Below, one piece after another: positions 53,208-61,109 of a stretch of 64,000 nucleotides of DNA; within the stretch, counting starts at the first letter, position 1, and every line of letters begins with the position of its first letter. Under the pieces are notes generated by a model. It made no database searches, was not told the DNA's origin, and saw only the letters and a list, made by a program, of their open reading frames with translations. Origin of the DNA: Lacipirellula parvula (GTDB lineage Bacteria > Planctomycetota > Planctomycetia > Pirellulales > Lacipirellulaceae); the NCBI RefSeq assembly GCF_009177095.1, contig NZ_AP021861.1, forward strand, positions 4,942,501-5,006,500, read 5' to 3'. The position numbers were made by a program, and so were the translations under genes.

Positions 53208-53361
53208 CTAACCACCAAGGCACGAAGGACACAAAGACGCACCAAGAACGGAGAAGAAAGAAAATAATGTGGAGGGCTAGCCTCGTCGCTTGGTTTTCCG
53301 CTCTTTCCTTTCTCTGTCATCCCTTGGTGTTCCTTGGTGATCTTCGTGCCTTTGTGGTTAA
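53208..53361. repeat. Inverted repeat between menG and the ubiX-like gene
   Basis: TAACCACCAAGGCACGAAGG at the left end (from 53210) pairs with CTTCGTGCCTTTGTGGTTA at the right end (to about 53361) with one mismatch. Inner parts (CACCAAGAACGGAG, GAAAGAAAA and their partners) pair less exactly. The gap 53171-53410 holds no gene. Confidence 0.8.
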
Positions 53362-53410
53362 TCTTCCGAACCCGCGTGCGGGACAACGACCTGAAGACCA
53401 CTGACACATC

Positions 53411-54112
53411 ATGGCTACCAAACCGAAAAACATCTGCATCGGCGTTACCGGCGGCAGCGGGGCGGTTTACTCGCTGCGGTTGATCGAGGTGCTGCTCGCA
53501 ACGGGTTACGATGTCCATCTGTCGATCAGCCCGTCGGGAGCCCAGGTGATTCACGAAGAGATGGACCTGCGGGTCGATCTCAACGACTTTCAGCCGGCCG
53601 ACCTCATGCTGGAGGACGTGACGAACGCCTCCGACAGCAAGATCCGCATGCTGCAGGCGAGCGCCGGCATCGGCACGGCCGACAGCAACGTCCTCTCGGT
53701 CGACGCGGGACGGGTGGGGCAACTCCACTACCACCACTATCAAAACTACAACTCGCCGATCGCGAGCGGCTCGTTCCTCACGCAGGGGATGGTGATCACC
53801 CCGTGCTCGGGAGCGACGCTCAGCGCGGTGGCTCATGCGTCGTCGGGCAACCTGATTCAACGGGCGGCCGAGGTCCATTTGAAGGAGCGGCGGAAGCTGA
53901 TCCTTGTGACCCGCGAGACGCCGCTGTCGCTGCCGCATATCGACAACTTGCGAAAGTCGACCGAGGCGGGCGCCGTGGTGATGCCGGCGTCGCCGGGGTG
54001 GTACCACGGGGTGAACACGCTGCGGGACTTGGTCGACTTCATGGTGGCGCGCATCTGCGACCAACTCGGCATCGACAACGCCCTCATCAACCGCTGGGGC
54101 GCGGATAAGTAA
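53411..54112 (+). CDS. ubiX: UbiX-like flavin prenyltransferase
   Basis: 233 residues. ICIGVTGGSGAVYSLRLIEV (FMN site), LSISPSGAQVI, SPIASGSFLTQGMVITPCSG, SGNLIQRAAEVHLKERRKLI and LVTRETPLSLPHI are family signatures. The enzyme makes prenylated FMN for UbiD-type decarboxylases. Here it would serve the UbiD-like decarboxylase (MqnL) of the futalosine menaquinone route, for which the UbiX-like partner is called MqnM. A UbiD gene is not in the window. It sits 240 nt after menG, across an inverted repeat. Confidence 0.9.
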   Translation: MATKPKNICIGVTGGSGAVYSLRLIEVLLATGYDVHLSISPSGAQVIHEEMDLRVDLNDFQPADLMLEDVTNASDSKIRMLQASAGIGTADSNVLSVDAGRVGQLHYHHYQNYNSPIASGSFLTQGMVITPCSGATLSAVAHASSGNLIQRAAEVHLKERRKLILVTRETPLSLPHIDNLRKSTEAGAVVMPASPGWYHGVNTLRDLVDFMVARICDQLGIDNALINRWGADK

Positions 54113-54113
54113 G

Positions 54114-54198
54114 ATCTCACGCAAAGGCGCGAAGGCGCAAAGAATACAGAATCAAAACTTGCATTTCCTTTGCGCCTTCGCGCCTTTGCGTGAGAAAT
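54114..54198. repeat. CGCAAAGGCGCGAAGG-type inverted repeat, copy 2 of 3 (reversed)
   Basis: It begins right at the stop of the ubiX-like gene and ends 12 nt before the next start. The loop, read on the minus strand (GGAAATGCAAGTTTTGATTC), aligns with the loops of the copies at 51116 and 55247, so this copy is inverted relative to them. Confidence 0.85.
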
Positions 54199-54210
54199 CG
54201 CCTTTAAAAG

Positions 54211-55233
54211 ATGCTCCAAACGATCCGCCACTTTCTTTCGCTGATTCGGTTCAGCCATACGCTGTTTGCGTTGCCGTTTGCACTGTTGGCGGCGCTGATG
54301 GCTTGGCGGATGCAGGCGATTGACTTTGTCGCTACTCACGGCGAGGACGCCAGAGTAATGACAATCGAGCCCGCCGAGCCGATTAGCCTTGAGTTTCTAG
54401 GAATTCATGTGGCAATCGCGGAAACGCGAATTGGTTTCGACGGCCCGCTGTTGAACATCCGCTGGCAGGAACTCGTCGGCATCTTGCTCTGTATGGTCTT
54501 CGCCCGCAGTGCGGCGATGGCGTTTAATCGGTTGGTCGATCGCAAGCTCGACGCCCTCAATCCGCGGACGGCGGGGCGGCATATTCCTGCGGGCTTGCTC
54601 AGCGCGGGTCAGGTGACGTTCTTTGCCTTGACGTGCAGCGTGGGATTTGTGGCGAGCACGCTGCTATTTCTGCCGAACCGGTTGCCGCTCTATTTGGCCG
54701 TGCCGGTGCTCGCGTTTTTGTGCGGCTATAGCTACGCCAAGCGGTTTACGTCGCTGGCTCATTTCTGGCTCGGGGTGGCCCTGGCGATGTCGCCGATTGC
54801 CGCCTGGATCGCCATTCGGGGGGAGACGGTCGCGCGGCATCCGGCCGATTTGCTGCCGGCAATTGTCCTAGGGGCGGCCGTCGCGGCGTGGGTGGCGGGG
54901 TTCGACATCATCTACGCCTGCCAAGATTTCGCCTACGACCGGGAGGCGAAGCTGCATAGTATTCCGGTGCGGCTGGGGGTGGCCGGGGCCCTCCGGCTGG
55001 CGGCGGGCTGCCATTTCGTGACAATAGCGTTGTTGGCGCTGCTGCCGTTAACCTACCCGCCGTTTGGCGGTGTCTGGTGGACGGGAGTCGCCGCGGTGGC
55101 CGCCCTGCTGGTGTATGAACACGCCTTAGTACGGCCCGACGACCTCGCCCGGGTGAACACGGCGTTCTTCAACGTGAACGCGATCATCAGCCTGGGGCTG
55201 CTGGTTGTTGGAACGGTCGATTTGTTGCTTTGA
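54211..55233 (+). CDS. UbiA-like prenyltransferase of menaquinone synthesis (MqnP-type), with inserted loop
   Basis: 340 residues with about nine membrane helices. The first Asp-rich site is NRLVDRKLDALNPRTAGRHI; the second is FDIIYACQDFAYDREAKLHS. Such enzymes attach the polyprenyl tail to the aromatic head group. Context makes this the 1,4-dihydroxy-6-naphthoate prenyltransferase (MqnP) rather than a ubiquinone enzyme. Between helix 1 (SHTLFALPFALLAALMAW) and helix 2 (ELVGILLCMVFARSAAMAF) about 45 residues are inserted (THGEDARVMTIEPAEP ... FDGPLLNIRW), which I expect in the loop outside the cytoplasm. Confidence 0.88.
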   Translation: MLQTIRHFLSLIRFSHTLFALPFALLAALMAWRMQAIDFVATHGEDARVMTIEPAEPISLEFLGIHVAIAETRIGFDGPLLNIRWQELVGILLCMVFARSAAMAFNRLVDRKLDALNPRTAGRHIPAGLLSAGQVTFFALTCSVGFVASTLLFLPNRLPLYLAVPVLAFLCGYSYAKRFTSLAHFWLGVALAMSPIAAWIAIRGETVARHPADLLPAIVLGAAVAAWVAGFDIIYACQDFAYDREAKLHSIPVRLGVAGALRLAAGCHFVTIALLALLPLTYPPFGGVWWTGVAAVAALLVYEHALVRPDDLARVNTAFFNVNAIISLGLLVVGTVDLLL

Positions 55234-55246
55234 GTAGGAAGAGAAG

Positions 55247-55332
55247 ATTTCACGCAAAGGCGCGAAGGCGCAAAGGAAATACAAGTTTTAATCCTGTATT
55301 CTGTGCGCCTTCGCGCCTTTGCGTGAGACTTT
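55247..55332. repeat. CGCAAAGGCGCGAAGG-type inverted repeat, copy 3 of 3
   Basis: CACGCAAAGGCGCGAAGGCG, loop GGAAATACAAGTTTTAATCC, then the complementary arm. It lies between the UbiA-like gene and mqnE and ends about 20 nt before the mqnE start. Confidence 0.85.
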
Positions 55333-55351
55333 CAGAGCTAAAGAAGAAGCG

Positions 55352-56488
55352 ATGCTAAGAACTTCGTCTGAAATTCTCCGCCCCATTCGCGAGAAGGTAG
55401 AAGCCGGCGAGCGGTTGTCGTTTGACGATGGGCTCACGCTCTACAGCGACGCTGCGCCGCTGCCCGAAGTGGGCGAACTGGCCAATCTCGTGCGCGAGCG
55501 GAAGAACGGCAACGCCGGCTACTACAACATCAATACCCATCTGAACCCGACGAACGTTTGCGTCTACCGCTGCACGTTCTGCGCGTTCCGGGCCGACCTC
55601 CGTTCGGCTAAGGGTTATTTGATGGACGAGGAGCAGGTGCGGGCCCGCGGGCAGGAAGCGGTCGACAATGGGTGCACTGAGTTGCACATCGTCGGCGGGT
55701 TGCATCATCAGGCGAAGTACGAGTGGTATCGCGGCGTGATCAGCACGTTGCATGAAAGCTTTCCTGAGTTGCATTTGAAGGCGTGGACGCCCGTCGAAAT
55801 CGACTGGTTCTCGCGGCAGACGAAGAAGCCGATTCGCGCCGTGCTGGAAGATATGATCGACGCAGGCGTCGGCAGTCTGCCTGGCGGCGGCGCCGAGATA
55901 TTCCACCCGGAAGTTCGCAACAAGATCTGCGAGCACAAAGCCGATTCGTCCCGCTGGTTCGAGACGCATCGCAACGCCCACCAGTTGGGGCTCCGCTCGA
56001 ACTGCACGATGCTCTACGGTCACATCGAGCAGGCGTATCACCGCATCGATCACCTGATTCGCCTCCGCGAACTGCAGGATGAGACGGGCGGGTTCCAGAC
56101 GTTCATTCCGCTGGCGTTCCATCCCGACAACACGGGGCTGTCGCACATCAAGAAACCGAACGCCCTGATGGACCTGCGGACGATGGCGGTGAGCCGGCTG
56201 ATGCTCGACAACATCGCCCACATGAAAGCGTACTGGATCATGCTCGGCATCGGCACGGCCCAGGTCGCGCTCGCCTACGGCGCCGACGACATCGACGGCA
56301 CGGTGCGACACGAGCTGATCTATCACGACGCCGGCGCCGAGACGCCGGAGATTCTTTCCGTCGAGCAAATTCGCCAACTGATCGAAGAGGCGGGCCGCGA
56401 ACCTATTGAGCGGGATACGCTCTATCATCGGGTGGAACGCGACGGGAATAGCTGGCGAACGGGCGAGGCGATCGCTGCGGCGAAGTAG
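55352..56488 (+). CDS. mqnE: Aminofutalosine synthase (radical SAM)
   Basis: 378 residues. The radical SAM cluster motif CVYRCTFCAF (Cys70, Cys74, Cys77) follows NTHLNPTNVC. ELHIVGGLHHQAKYEWY, LKAWTPVEIDWF, GSLPGGGAEIFHPEVR and FHPDNTGLSHIKKP are MqnE signatures and separate it from MqnC and CofH. It joins SAM-derived adenosyl to the chorismate-derived enolpyruvyl-benzoate, giving aminofutalosine, the defining step of the futalosine route. The ATG at 55352 is preferred to 55319, which lies inside the repeat arm. Confidence 0.93.
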   Translation: MLRTSSEILRPIREKVEAGERLSFDDGLTLYSDAAPLPEVGELANLVRERKNGNAGYYNINTHLNPTNVCVYRCTFCAFRADLRSAKGYLMDEEQVRARGQEAVDNGCTELHIVGGLHHQAKYEWYRGVISTLHESFPELHLKAWTPVEIDWFSRQTKKPIRAVLEDMIDAGVGSLPGGGAEIFHPEVRNKICEHKADSSRWFETHRNAHQLGLRSNCTMLYGHIEQAYHRIDHLIRLRELQDETGGFQTFIPLAFHPDNTGLSHIKKPNALMDLRTMAVSRLMLDNIAHMKAYWIMLGIGTAQVALAYGADDIDGTVRHELIYHDAGAETPEILSVEQIRQLIEEAGREPIERDTLYHRVERDGNSWRTGEAIAAAK

Positions 56489-56528
56489 CGGCCCGTGAGC
56501 CGGCGAGCAGTTGCTCATTGCCTCTTCT

Positions 56529-56632
56529 GGCTCCCTCCCCCTTGAGGGGAGGGCTGGGGAGGGGGTAGAGCCCTGGTACCCGCGTCTTTCACCCCTCCCT
56601 AACCCTCCCCTTCAAGGGGAGGGGACCAGAGA
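56529..56632. repeat. G/C-rich inverted repeat, copy 2 of a pair
   Basis: 56529-56580 is the reverse complement of 49380-49431 with one change in 52. The right half (CCCTCCCCTTCAAGGGGAGGG) is a hairpin of its own. It lies in the 367-nt gap 56489-56855 between mqnE and serC, of which the rest shows no gene. Confidence 0.8.
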
Positions 56633-56855
56633 GACATCGTTCAGTAACGGCTCCTCCGCGTTACGAACCGATAATCTTCACTTACTGTAGGCAAAAAAGC
56701 CTGCCATTCTTCACCCAGCCACCCCATCGCCAACTTGCGCTGGCAGGGCTAAAATACTCGTTTTCACTTTGCCGGTTGTCGCTCGTCATTCAGAGCCTCC
56801 GGCAGTCATCTGCAGTGAAGCGACCCTAAGTAGAAACTCCCACGAAGGATTCGCC

Positions 56856-57950
56856 ATGACCCAACGGGTCTACAATTTCTCGGCCGGTCCCGCCGCGATG
56901 CCGGTCCCTGTTCTTGAATCAATTCAACGCGACATGCTCGCCCTGCCAGGCGTCGGCGCCTCGATCCTTGAGATCAGCCACCGCAGCGGCACGTTCGTCG
57001 CCATCGCCGAAGCAGCGGAAGCCAATCTTCGCAAGCTGCTCTCGATCTCCGACGACTACGCCGTGCTGTTCCTGCAAGGCGGCAGCCGGTTGCAGTTCTC
57101 GATGATCCCGATGAACCTGCTCGGCGAAGGTCAGTCGGCCGACTACATCCTCACCGGCTCGTGGGGCAACGACGCGCTTAAGGAAGCGAAGAAGGAAGGC
57201 GAGACGAGCGTCGCCTGGGATGGCAAGTCGACGAACTACGATCGTCTGCCGAAGAAGGGCGACCTGAAGCTCAATCCGCAAGCCGCGTACGTTCACTACA
57301 CGTCGAACGAAACGATTCAGGGCGTGCAGTTCCAGAGCGAGCCCGAAGTCGGCGACGTGCCGTTGGTGTGCGACTCGTCGAGCGAGTTTCTGTACAAGCC
57401 GCTCGACGTGAGCAAGTACGGCCTCATCTACGCCTGTGCCCAGAAGAACGCTGGCCCGTCGGGCGTGACGGTGGTGATCATCCGCAAGGATCTGCTGAAG
57501 AAGAGCGATCCCAACATGCCGGGTTACCTCAACTACCAGATCCACGCCGACAACGGCTCGATGTGGAACACGCCGCCGACGTTCGGCATTTACGTGCTGA
57601 AGCTCGTCACCGAGTGGTTGTTGAACGATGTCGGCGGGCTCGACGCGATGTACAAGCGAAACCAAGACAAGGCGAAGCTTCTGTACGACGTGCTCGATGC
57701 GTCAAACGGTTTCTACGCCGGTCATGCTCAGAAGGAAGATCGTTCGCTGATGAACGTCACCTTCCGCCTGCCGAGCGAGGAGCTGACGGACAAGTTCGTC
57801 GGCGAAGCGAAGAAGCTCAGCCTCACCGACCTGAAGGGCCACCGCAGCGTCGGCGGCATTCGGGCCTCGATTTACAACGCGATGCCGGTCGCCGGCGTCG
57901 AAAAGCTCCGCGACTTTATGGTGGAGTTCAAGGAGAAAAACGCGAAGTAG
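56856..57950 (+). CDS. serC: Phosphoserine aminotransferase
   Basis: 364 residues. VYNFSAGPAAMPVPVLE, ILEISHRSGTFVAI, LFLQGGSRLQFSMIPMNL, VCDSSSEFLYKPLDVSKYG and the PLP lysine in IYACAQKNAGPSG (Lys197) are typical of SerC, as is RASIYNAMP near the C-terminus. It converts 3-phosphohydroxypyruvate to phosphoserine. AAGGA at 56845-56849 sets the start. serA follows on the same strand after an inverted repeat, so two serine steps are side by side; serB is not in the window. Confidence 0.95.
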   Translation: MTQRVYNFSAGPAAMPVPVLESIQRDMLALPGVGASILEISHRSGTFVAIAEAAEANLRKLLSISDDYAVLFLQGGSRLQFSMIPMNLLGEGQSADYILTGSWGNDALKEAKKEGETSVAWDGKSTNYDRLPKKGDLKLNPQAAYVHYTSNETIQGVQFQSEPEVGDVPLVCDSSSEFLYKPLDVSKYGLIYACAQKNAGPSGVTVVIIRKDLLKKSDPNMPGYLNYQIHADNGSMWNTPPTFGIYVLKLVTEWLLNDVGGLDAMYKRNQDKAKLLYDVLDASNGFYAGHAQKEDRSLMNVTFRLPSEELTDKFVGEAKKLSLTDLKGHRSVGGIRASIYNAMPVAGVEKLRDFMVEFKEKNAK

Positions 57951-57960
57951 CGTTCTTCCC

Positions 57961-58023
57961 GCGAGCCGCGGGGCTTGTCTCCGCGGAACGTTGAATACCG
58001 CGGGGATAAACCCCGCGGCTCGC
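57961..58023. repeat. Inverted repeat between serC and serA (GCGAGCCGCGGGG type)
   Basis: Arms 57961-57986 and 57998-58023 are complementary at 23 of 26 positions, the differences being transitions; the loop is 11 nt. It starts 10 nt after the serC stop and ends 45 nt before serA. Confidence 0.85.
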
Positions 58024-58068
58024 TGTTGATCACACTCCATCTACAAACTTTCATCACGCGATAACATC

Positions 58069-59700
58069 ATGCCCTCGGTCATCGTTCTCGACACGCTCTC
58101 GCAAGAAGGTCTCGATCTGCTGGACGCCGCGCCCGGCATCACCTACGAAGTTCGCACCGGCCTGAAGGGGGACGACCTCCGCAACGCCCTCGCGGAATTC
58201 GACGGCGCCATCTGTCGCAGCGGCGTGAAGATCACCCCCGAGTCGCTTGAGGGGAACCGCAAGCTGAAGGCGATCGTGCGGGCCGGCGTCGGTACCGACA
58301 ACATTAACAGCGCCGCCGCCACGCGGGCCGGCGTCGTCGTGATGAACACCCCGGCCGGCAACACGCTCAGCACGGCCGAGCATGCGGTGACGCTGATGCT
58401 CGCCCTGTCGCGGAACGTTGCTCCGGCGTACCAAGGGCTGATCGAAGGCCGCTGGGATCGCGCGAAGTACATGGGCGCCCAGGTCGCCGGCAAGACGCTG
58501 GGCGTCGTCGGCCTCGGTCGTATTGGCCTCGCGGTGGTGAAGCGGGCCCAAGCCCTTGAGATGCGAGTGCTCGGGTACGACCCGTTCATGTCGAAGGAGA
58601 AGGCGAAGGAGCTTGGCATCGAGTGGTACGAGAAGGTCGACGACATGCTGCCGCACGTCGATTACCTCTCGGTCCACACGCCACTGACCGAAGAGACCCG
58701 CAACCTGATCGACATTCCGCAGCTCGATCGCCTAAAGCCGGGCGTGCGGCTGATCAACGCGGCCCGCGGCGGCATCTACAACGAAGCGGCGCTGGTTGAA
58801 GGTTTGAAGTCGGGCAAGATTGGCGGCGTCGCCCTCGACGTTTACGCCGAAGAGCCTTGCACCAACAGCCCGCTGTTCGGCATGCCGGGCGTCCTGTGCA
58901 CGCCGCACCTTGGGGCGAGCACCGAAGAGGCCCAGACGCAAGTTGCCGTTGAAGCAGTTCAGCTGCTGACCGACTTCTTGTCGACCGGACAGATCAAGAA
59001 CGCCGTGAACATCGCCTCGCTCGATGCCAAGATGCTTGAGCAGTTGCGCGGCTACCTCGACGTGGCGTTCCGCCTCGGCAAGCTCGCCGCCGGATTGATC
59101 CCCAGCGGCCTGAAAGCCTGCAAGCTGACTTACCGCGGCGAGATTGCCGGCCGCGATACCAAGGTCCTCACCGCGGCCTTCTCGGCCGGGTTGCTCCAAG
59201 GGGCGATGGCCGACGACGTGAACCTAGTCAACGCGAGCCTGCTGCTCGAAGAGCGGGGCATCAAGCTGAGCAGCGAAGCCCGCACCGACATGGGCGCCTT
59301 CCGCAGCGCGATGAGCTTCGAAATCGAAGGCGCCGACGGCCAGAAGCATAAAGCGACCGGCACCGTGTTCGGCCAATCGATGCCGCGGCTCGTGTCGCTC
59401 GACGGCTATCGCCTGGAAGCCTATCTCGATGGCTGCTTGCTCGTTTTCACCCACAAAGACGTGCCGGGGATCATCGGCGGCGTCGGCATGGCGTTCGGCG
59501 AGCACAGCGTCAACATCGGCCAGATGGCTGTCGGCCGGGCCGGCGACGTGCCGGGCGGCGAAGCAGTCGGCATTCTCAATCTCGACTGCGAACCGCCGGT
59601 GGCGGCGCTAGAAGCCGTTCGCAAGCTGGCGGCCATCAGCAGCGCGAAGGTGATTCACCTGCCGAGCGCGGGCGAACTACCGGCTTGGCTGCAGGGCTAA
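58069..59700 (+). CDS. serA: D-3-phosphoglycerate dehydrogenase with ACT domain
   Basis: 543 residues of the long form. Substrate and NAD parts: VRAGVGTDNINSAAATRAG, LGVVGLGRIGLAVVKRA, NAARGGIYNEAALVEGLKSG with the catalytic Arg, EEPCTNSPLFG with Glu, and TPHLGASTEEAQ with His. An intervening domain (about 315-450) and a C-terminal ACT domain (LVFTHKDVPGIIGGVGMAF, EHSVNIGQMAVGRAG) allow serine feedback. It oxidises 3-phosphoglycerate to open serine synthesis. A terminator follows. Confidence 0.96.
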   Translation: MPSVIVLDTLSQEGLDLLDAAPGITYEVRTGLKGDDLRNALAEFDGAICRSGVKITPESLEGNRKLKAIVRAGVGTDNINSAAATRAGVVVMNTPAGNTLSTAEHAVTLMLALSRNVAPAYQGLIEGRWDRAKYMGAQVAGKTLGVVGLGRIGLAVVKRAQALEMRVLGYDPFMSKEKAKELGIEWYEKVDDMLPHVDYLSVHTPLTEETRNLIDIPQLDRLKPGVRLINAARGGIYNEAALVEGLKSGKIGGVALDVYAEEPCTNSPLFGMPGVLCTPHLGASTEEAQTQVAVEAVQLLTDFLSTGQIKNAVNIASLDAKMLEQLRGYLDVAFRLGKLAAGLIPSGLKACKLTYRGEIAGRDTKVLTAAFSAGLLQGAMADDVNLVNASLLLEERGIKLSSEARTDMGAFRSAMSFEIEGADGQKHKATGTVFGQSMPRLVSLDGYRLEAYLDGCLLVFTHKDVPGIIGGVGMAFGEHSVNIGQMAVGRAGDVPGGEAVGILNLDCEPPVAALEAVRKLAAISSAKVIHLPSAGELPAWLQG

Positions 59701-59728
59701 TTTGCAGACGCGTGTTGCTACGAACCTA

Positions 59729-59770
59729 AGAGGGCGAGGCTTCCGACCGGGAGCTTCGCCCTCTTTTTTT
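59729..59770 (+). terminator. Rho-independent terminator after serA
   Basis: AGAGGGCGA pairs with TCGCCCTCT, extended by GCTTCC with GGGAGC, and runs into seven T. It lies about 30 nt after the serA stop and closes the serC-serA unit. Confidence 0.88.
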
Positions 59771-60095
59771 GCGCCTCGCCCCGCGAAGTCGGCCTCATCC
59801 CTCTGCATACCCGTGGCGGCGCCGCGTACCTGCGCCGTGGGGTGAAAGATTTACCGCCGGCGGCCAACCACTGCATATTTAGCGTGCAGTGCTAGCGTGT
59901 TTCCGGCAAAAACGGCACAACCCGCAACTCTTTCGGATATTTCCTCGCTTAACGGGCGAGCTCTTCTGAAATCGGTTGTGAATCACAACCGATATTTCCT
60001 CATAACGCCCCAGCCAGTAGCCTCTCGGCCCCGCTCGGGCGTTCCCTCCTGAAGCTATCCCGCCAAGTCTTTCGCCCGAAACTAGGAATCAGAAC
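59771..60095. other. Gene-free stretch with a 23-nt palindrome upstream of the BON gene
   Basis: In these 325 nt the clearest element is ATCGGTTGTG-AAT-CACAACCGAT at 59971-59993, a perfect 10-bp inverted repeat. GATATTTCCTC occurs once directly at its right edge and once about 55 nt upstream. Its position 100 nt before the BON gene suggests an operator or a transcript hairpin. No protein frame is convincing. Confidence 0.5.
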
Positions 60096-60326
60096 ATGGA
60101 AGCCGTGCTTGCGCCGCCGCGCCGCGAATTGATCGACGAAGTCCATGGCGCTCTCCGCCGCAGCCCCTATGTTTCCGGGCACGAGATGACCGTTGAAGCG
60201 AGCGAAGGCGTCGTCCGCCTGTCGGGCGCCGTGCGGTCGTTCTTCCACAAGCAGATGGCTCAGGAACTGATCCGCCGCGTCGACGGCGTTCAACGCATCG
60301 AGAACTGCCTGCAAGTGCAGTGGTAA
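60096..60326 (+). CDS. Small BON-domain protein
   Basis: 76 residues. The pattern alpha-beta-beta-alpha-beta with the conserved Gly (ELIDEVHGALRRSPYVSG, MTVEASEGVVRLSGAV, FFHKQMAQELIRRVDGVQRI) is the BON fold found in OsmY-like and LysM-BON proteins. It has no signal peptide, so it should be cytosolic. BON domains bind lipid or mediate protein contacts. The gene stands alone after a palindrome-bearing leader. Function unknown. Confidence 0.8.
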   Translation: MEAVLAPPRRELIDEVHGALRRSPYVSGHEMTVEASEGVVRLSGAVRSFFHKQMAQELIRRVDGVQRIENCLQVQW

Positions 60327-60379
60327 GCAGCCGGCGATCACTTCGCCGCCTAACGCCGCCCCGAAATAGATGAATCGTT

Positions 60380-60444
60380 CTAGCCGGAAGGCCACGCCTT
60401 CCGGGATGGCCCCGCCGTCCCGGACCGCGTGGCGGTCCGGCTAG
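60380..60444. repeat. Nested hairpin repeat (CTAGCCGGA type)
   Basis: CTAGCCGGA at 60380-60388 and TCCGGCTAG at 60436-60444 frame two inner hairpins, CCGGAAGGC...GCCTTCCGG and CCGGACCGC...GCGGTCCGG. It stands between the BON gene and the toxin-antitoxin pair, 80 nt before the antitoxin start. Confidence 0.8.
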
Positions 60445-60525
60445 TTTCGTTTGCGGACGGGCCGCCGTGGCGGTGGTAGAATAGGAGCGGTTCTAACGCC
60501 GCTCCGTCTGTTTCCGGTGAACGCC

Positions 60526-60783
60526 ATGGCCACTGTACCGTCCTCCGACTTCGCCGAGTTCTGCGACTTCGTGACGCATCTGCGGAATGAGGGGAGCGTC
60601 GACCTGACCCCTGAGCAGAGCGTTCAAGAATTTCGTCAGCGCCAGGAGCAACTGCAGCGCTGGAATGATCGCAACGCTGCGTCGATCGAGCAAGCTGCGG
60701 CGGGCGCAGCGAAGGAGCTCGATTTCGACGCCTTGATGGAGCGAGTTGAGCGGCGCGCCAGCGGCCAGCGGAGTGCCGAGTGA
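60526..60783 (+). CDS. Probable antitoxin of a type II toxin-antitoxin pair
   Basis: 85 residues: ATVPSSDFAEFCDFVTHLRN, VDLTPEQSVQEFRQRQEQL, then DFDALMERVERRASG. The phrase (D/E)LTPEQSV-EFR and a helical C-terminus resemble short proteins that precede RelE/ParE toxins in planctomycetes. The start at 60526 fits the MATVPSS opening; an in-frame start at 60451 would cross a G-rich repeat flank. Its TGA overlaps the ATG of the toxin gene by one base, so both are translated together. It should bind and neutralise the toxin and repress the operon. Confidence 0.75.
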   Translation: MATVPSSDFAEFCDFVTHLRNEGSVDLTPEQSVQEFRQRQEQLQRWNDRNAASIEQAAAGAAKELDFDALMERVERRASGQRSAE

Positions 60784-61082
60784 TGCGTCGCATCTTGTGG
60801 ACGCCGATCGCCGAAGAGGATCTCGAAGAAATTCTACTGTTCATTGCCGTTGAAGGGGGACATCCTGAAACGGCGCGACGCATTGGCGAAGAACTTCGAG
60901 CGGCAATCGATCGCCATTTTCGCGAGTCGCAGCCTGCGCAACGGCACGCCGCGATGCCTGAATCGTGGCGGTATCTAAAATACAAACGCTGGCTAGTTGC
61001 TTACGAACCGACGCCCGAAGCCGCAGTGATTCACCGCGTAGTCGATGCGGTGCGCGATCTGCCCAGGCAGTTCGGGCAGTAA
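60783..61082 (+). CDS. ParE/RelE-family toxin
   Basis: 99 residues. ILWTPIAEEDLEEILLFIA is the family start; GEELRAAIDRHF, YLKYKRWLVAYEPTPEAAVI and IHRVVDAVRDLP match the ParE branch, whose members poison gyrase, rather than the ribosome-dependent RelE branch. An adjacent GTG at 60780 is an alternative start. The gene overlaps its antitoxin and is followed 27 nt later by a convergent gene. The cellular target is not proven by sequence. Confidence 0.83.
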   Translation: MRRILWTPIAEEDLEEILLFIAVEGGHPETARRIGEELRAAIDRHFRESQPAQRHAAMPESWRYLKYKRWLVAYEPTPEAAVIHRVVDAVRDLPRQFGQ

Positions 61083-61109
61083 CCATCTCACGTCCAGCCT
61101 TCGCTGGCT

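Noticed and set aside
52457-55233. Ubiquinone biosynthesis operon
   Set aside because: UbiE-, UbiX- and UbiA-like enzymes are shared with the futalosine menaquinone route, and MqnE next to them decides for menaquinone.
51116-55332. CRISPR array
   Set aside because: Repeats are palindromic, kilobases apart and in both orientations, without regular spacers or cas genes.
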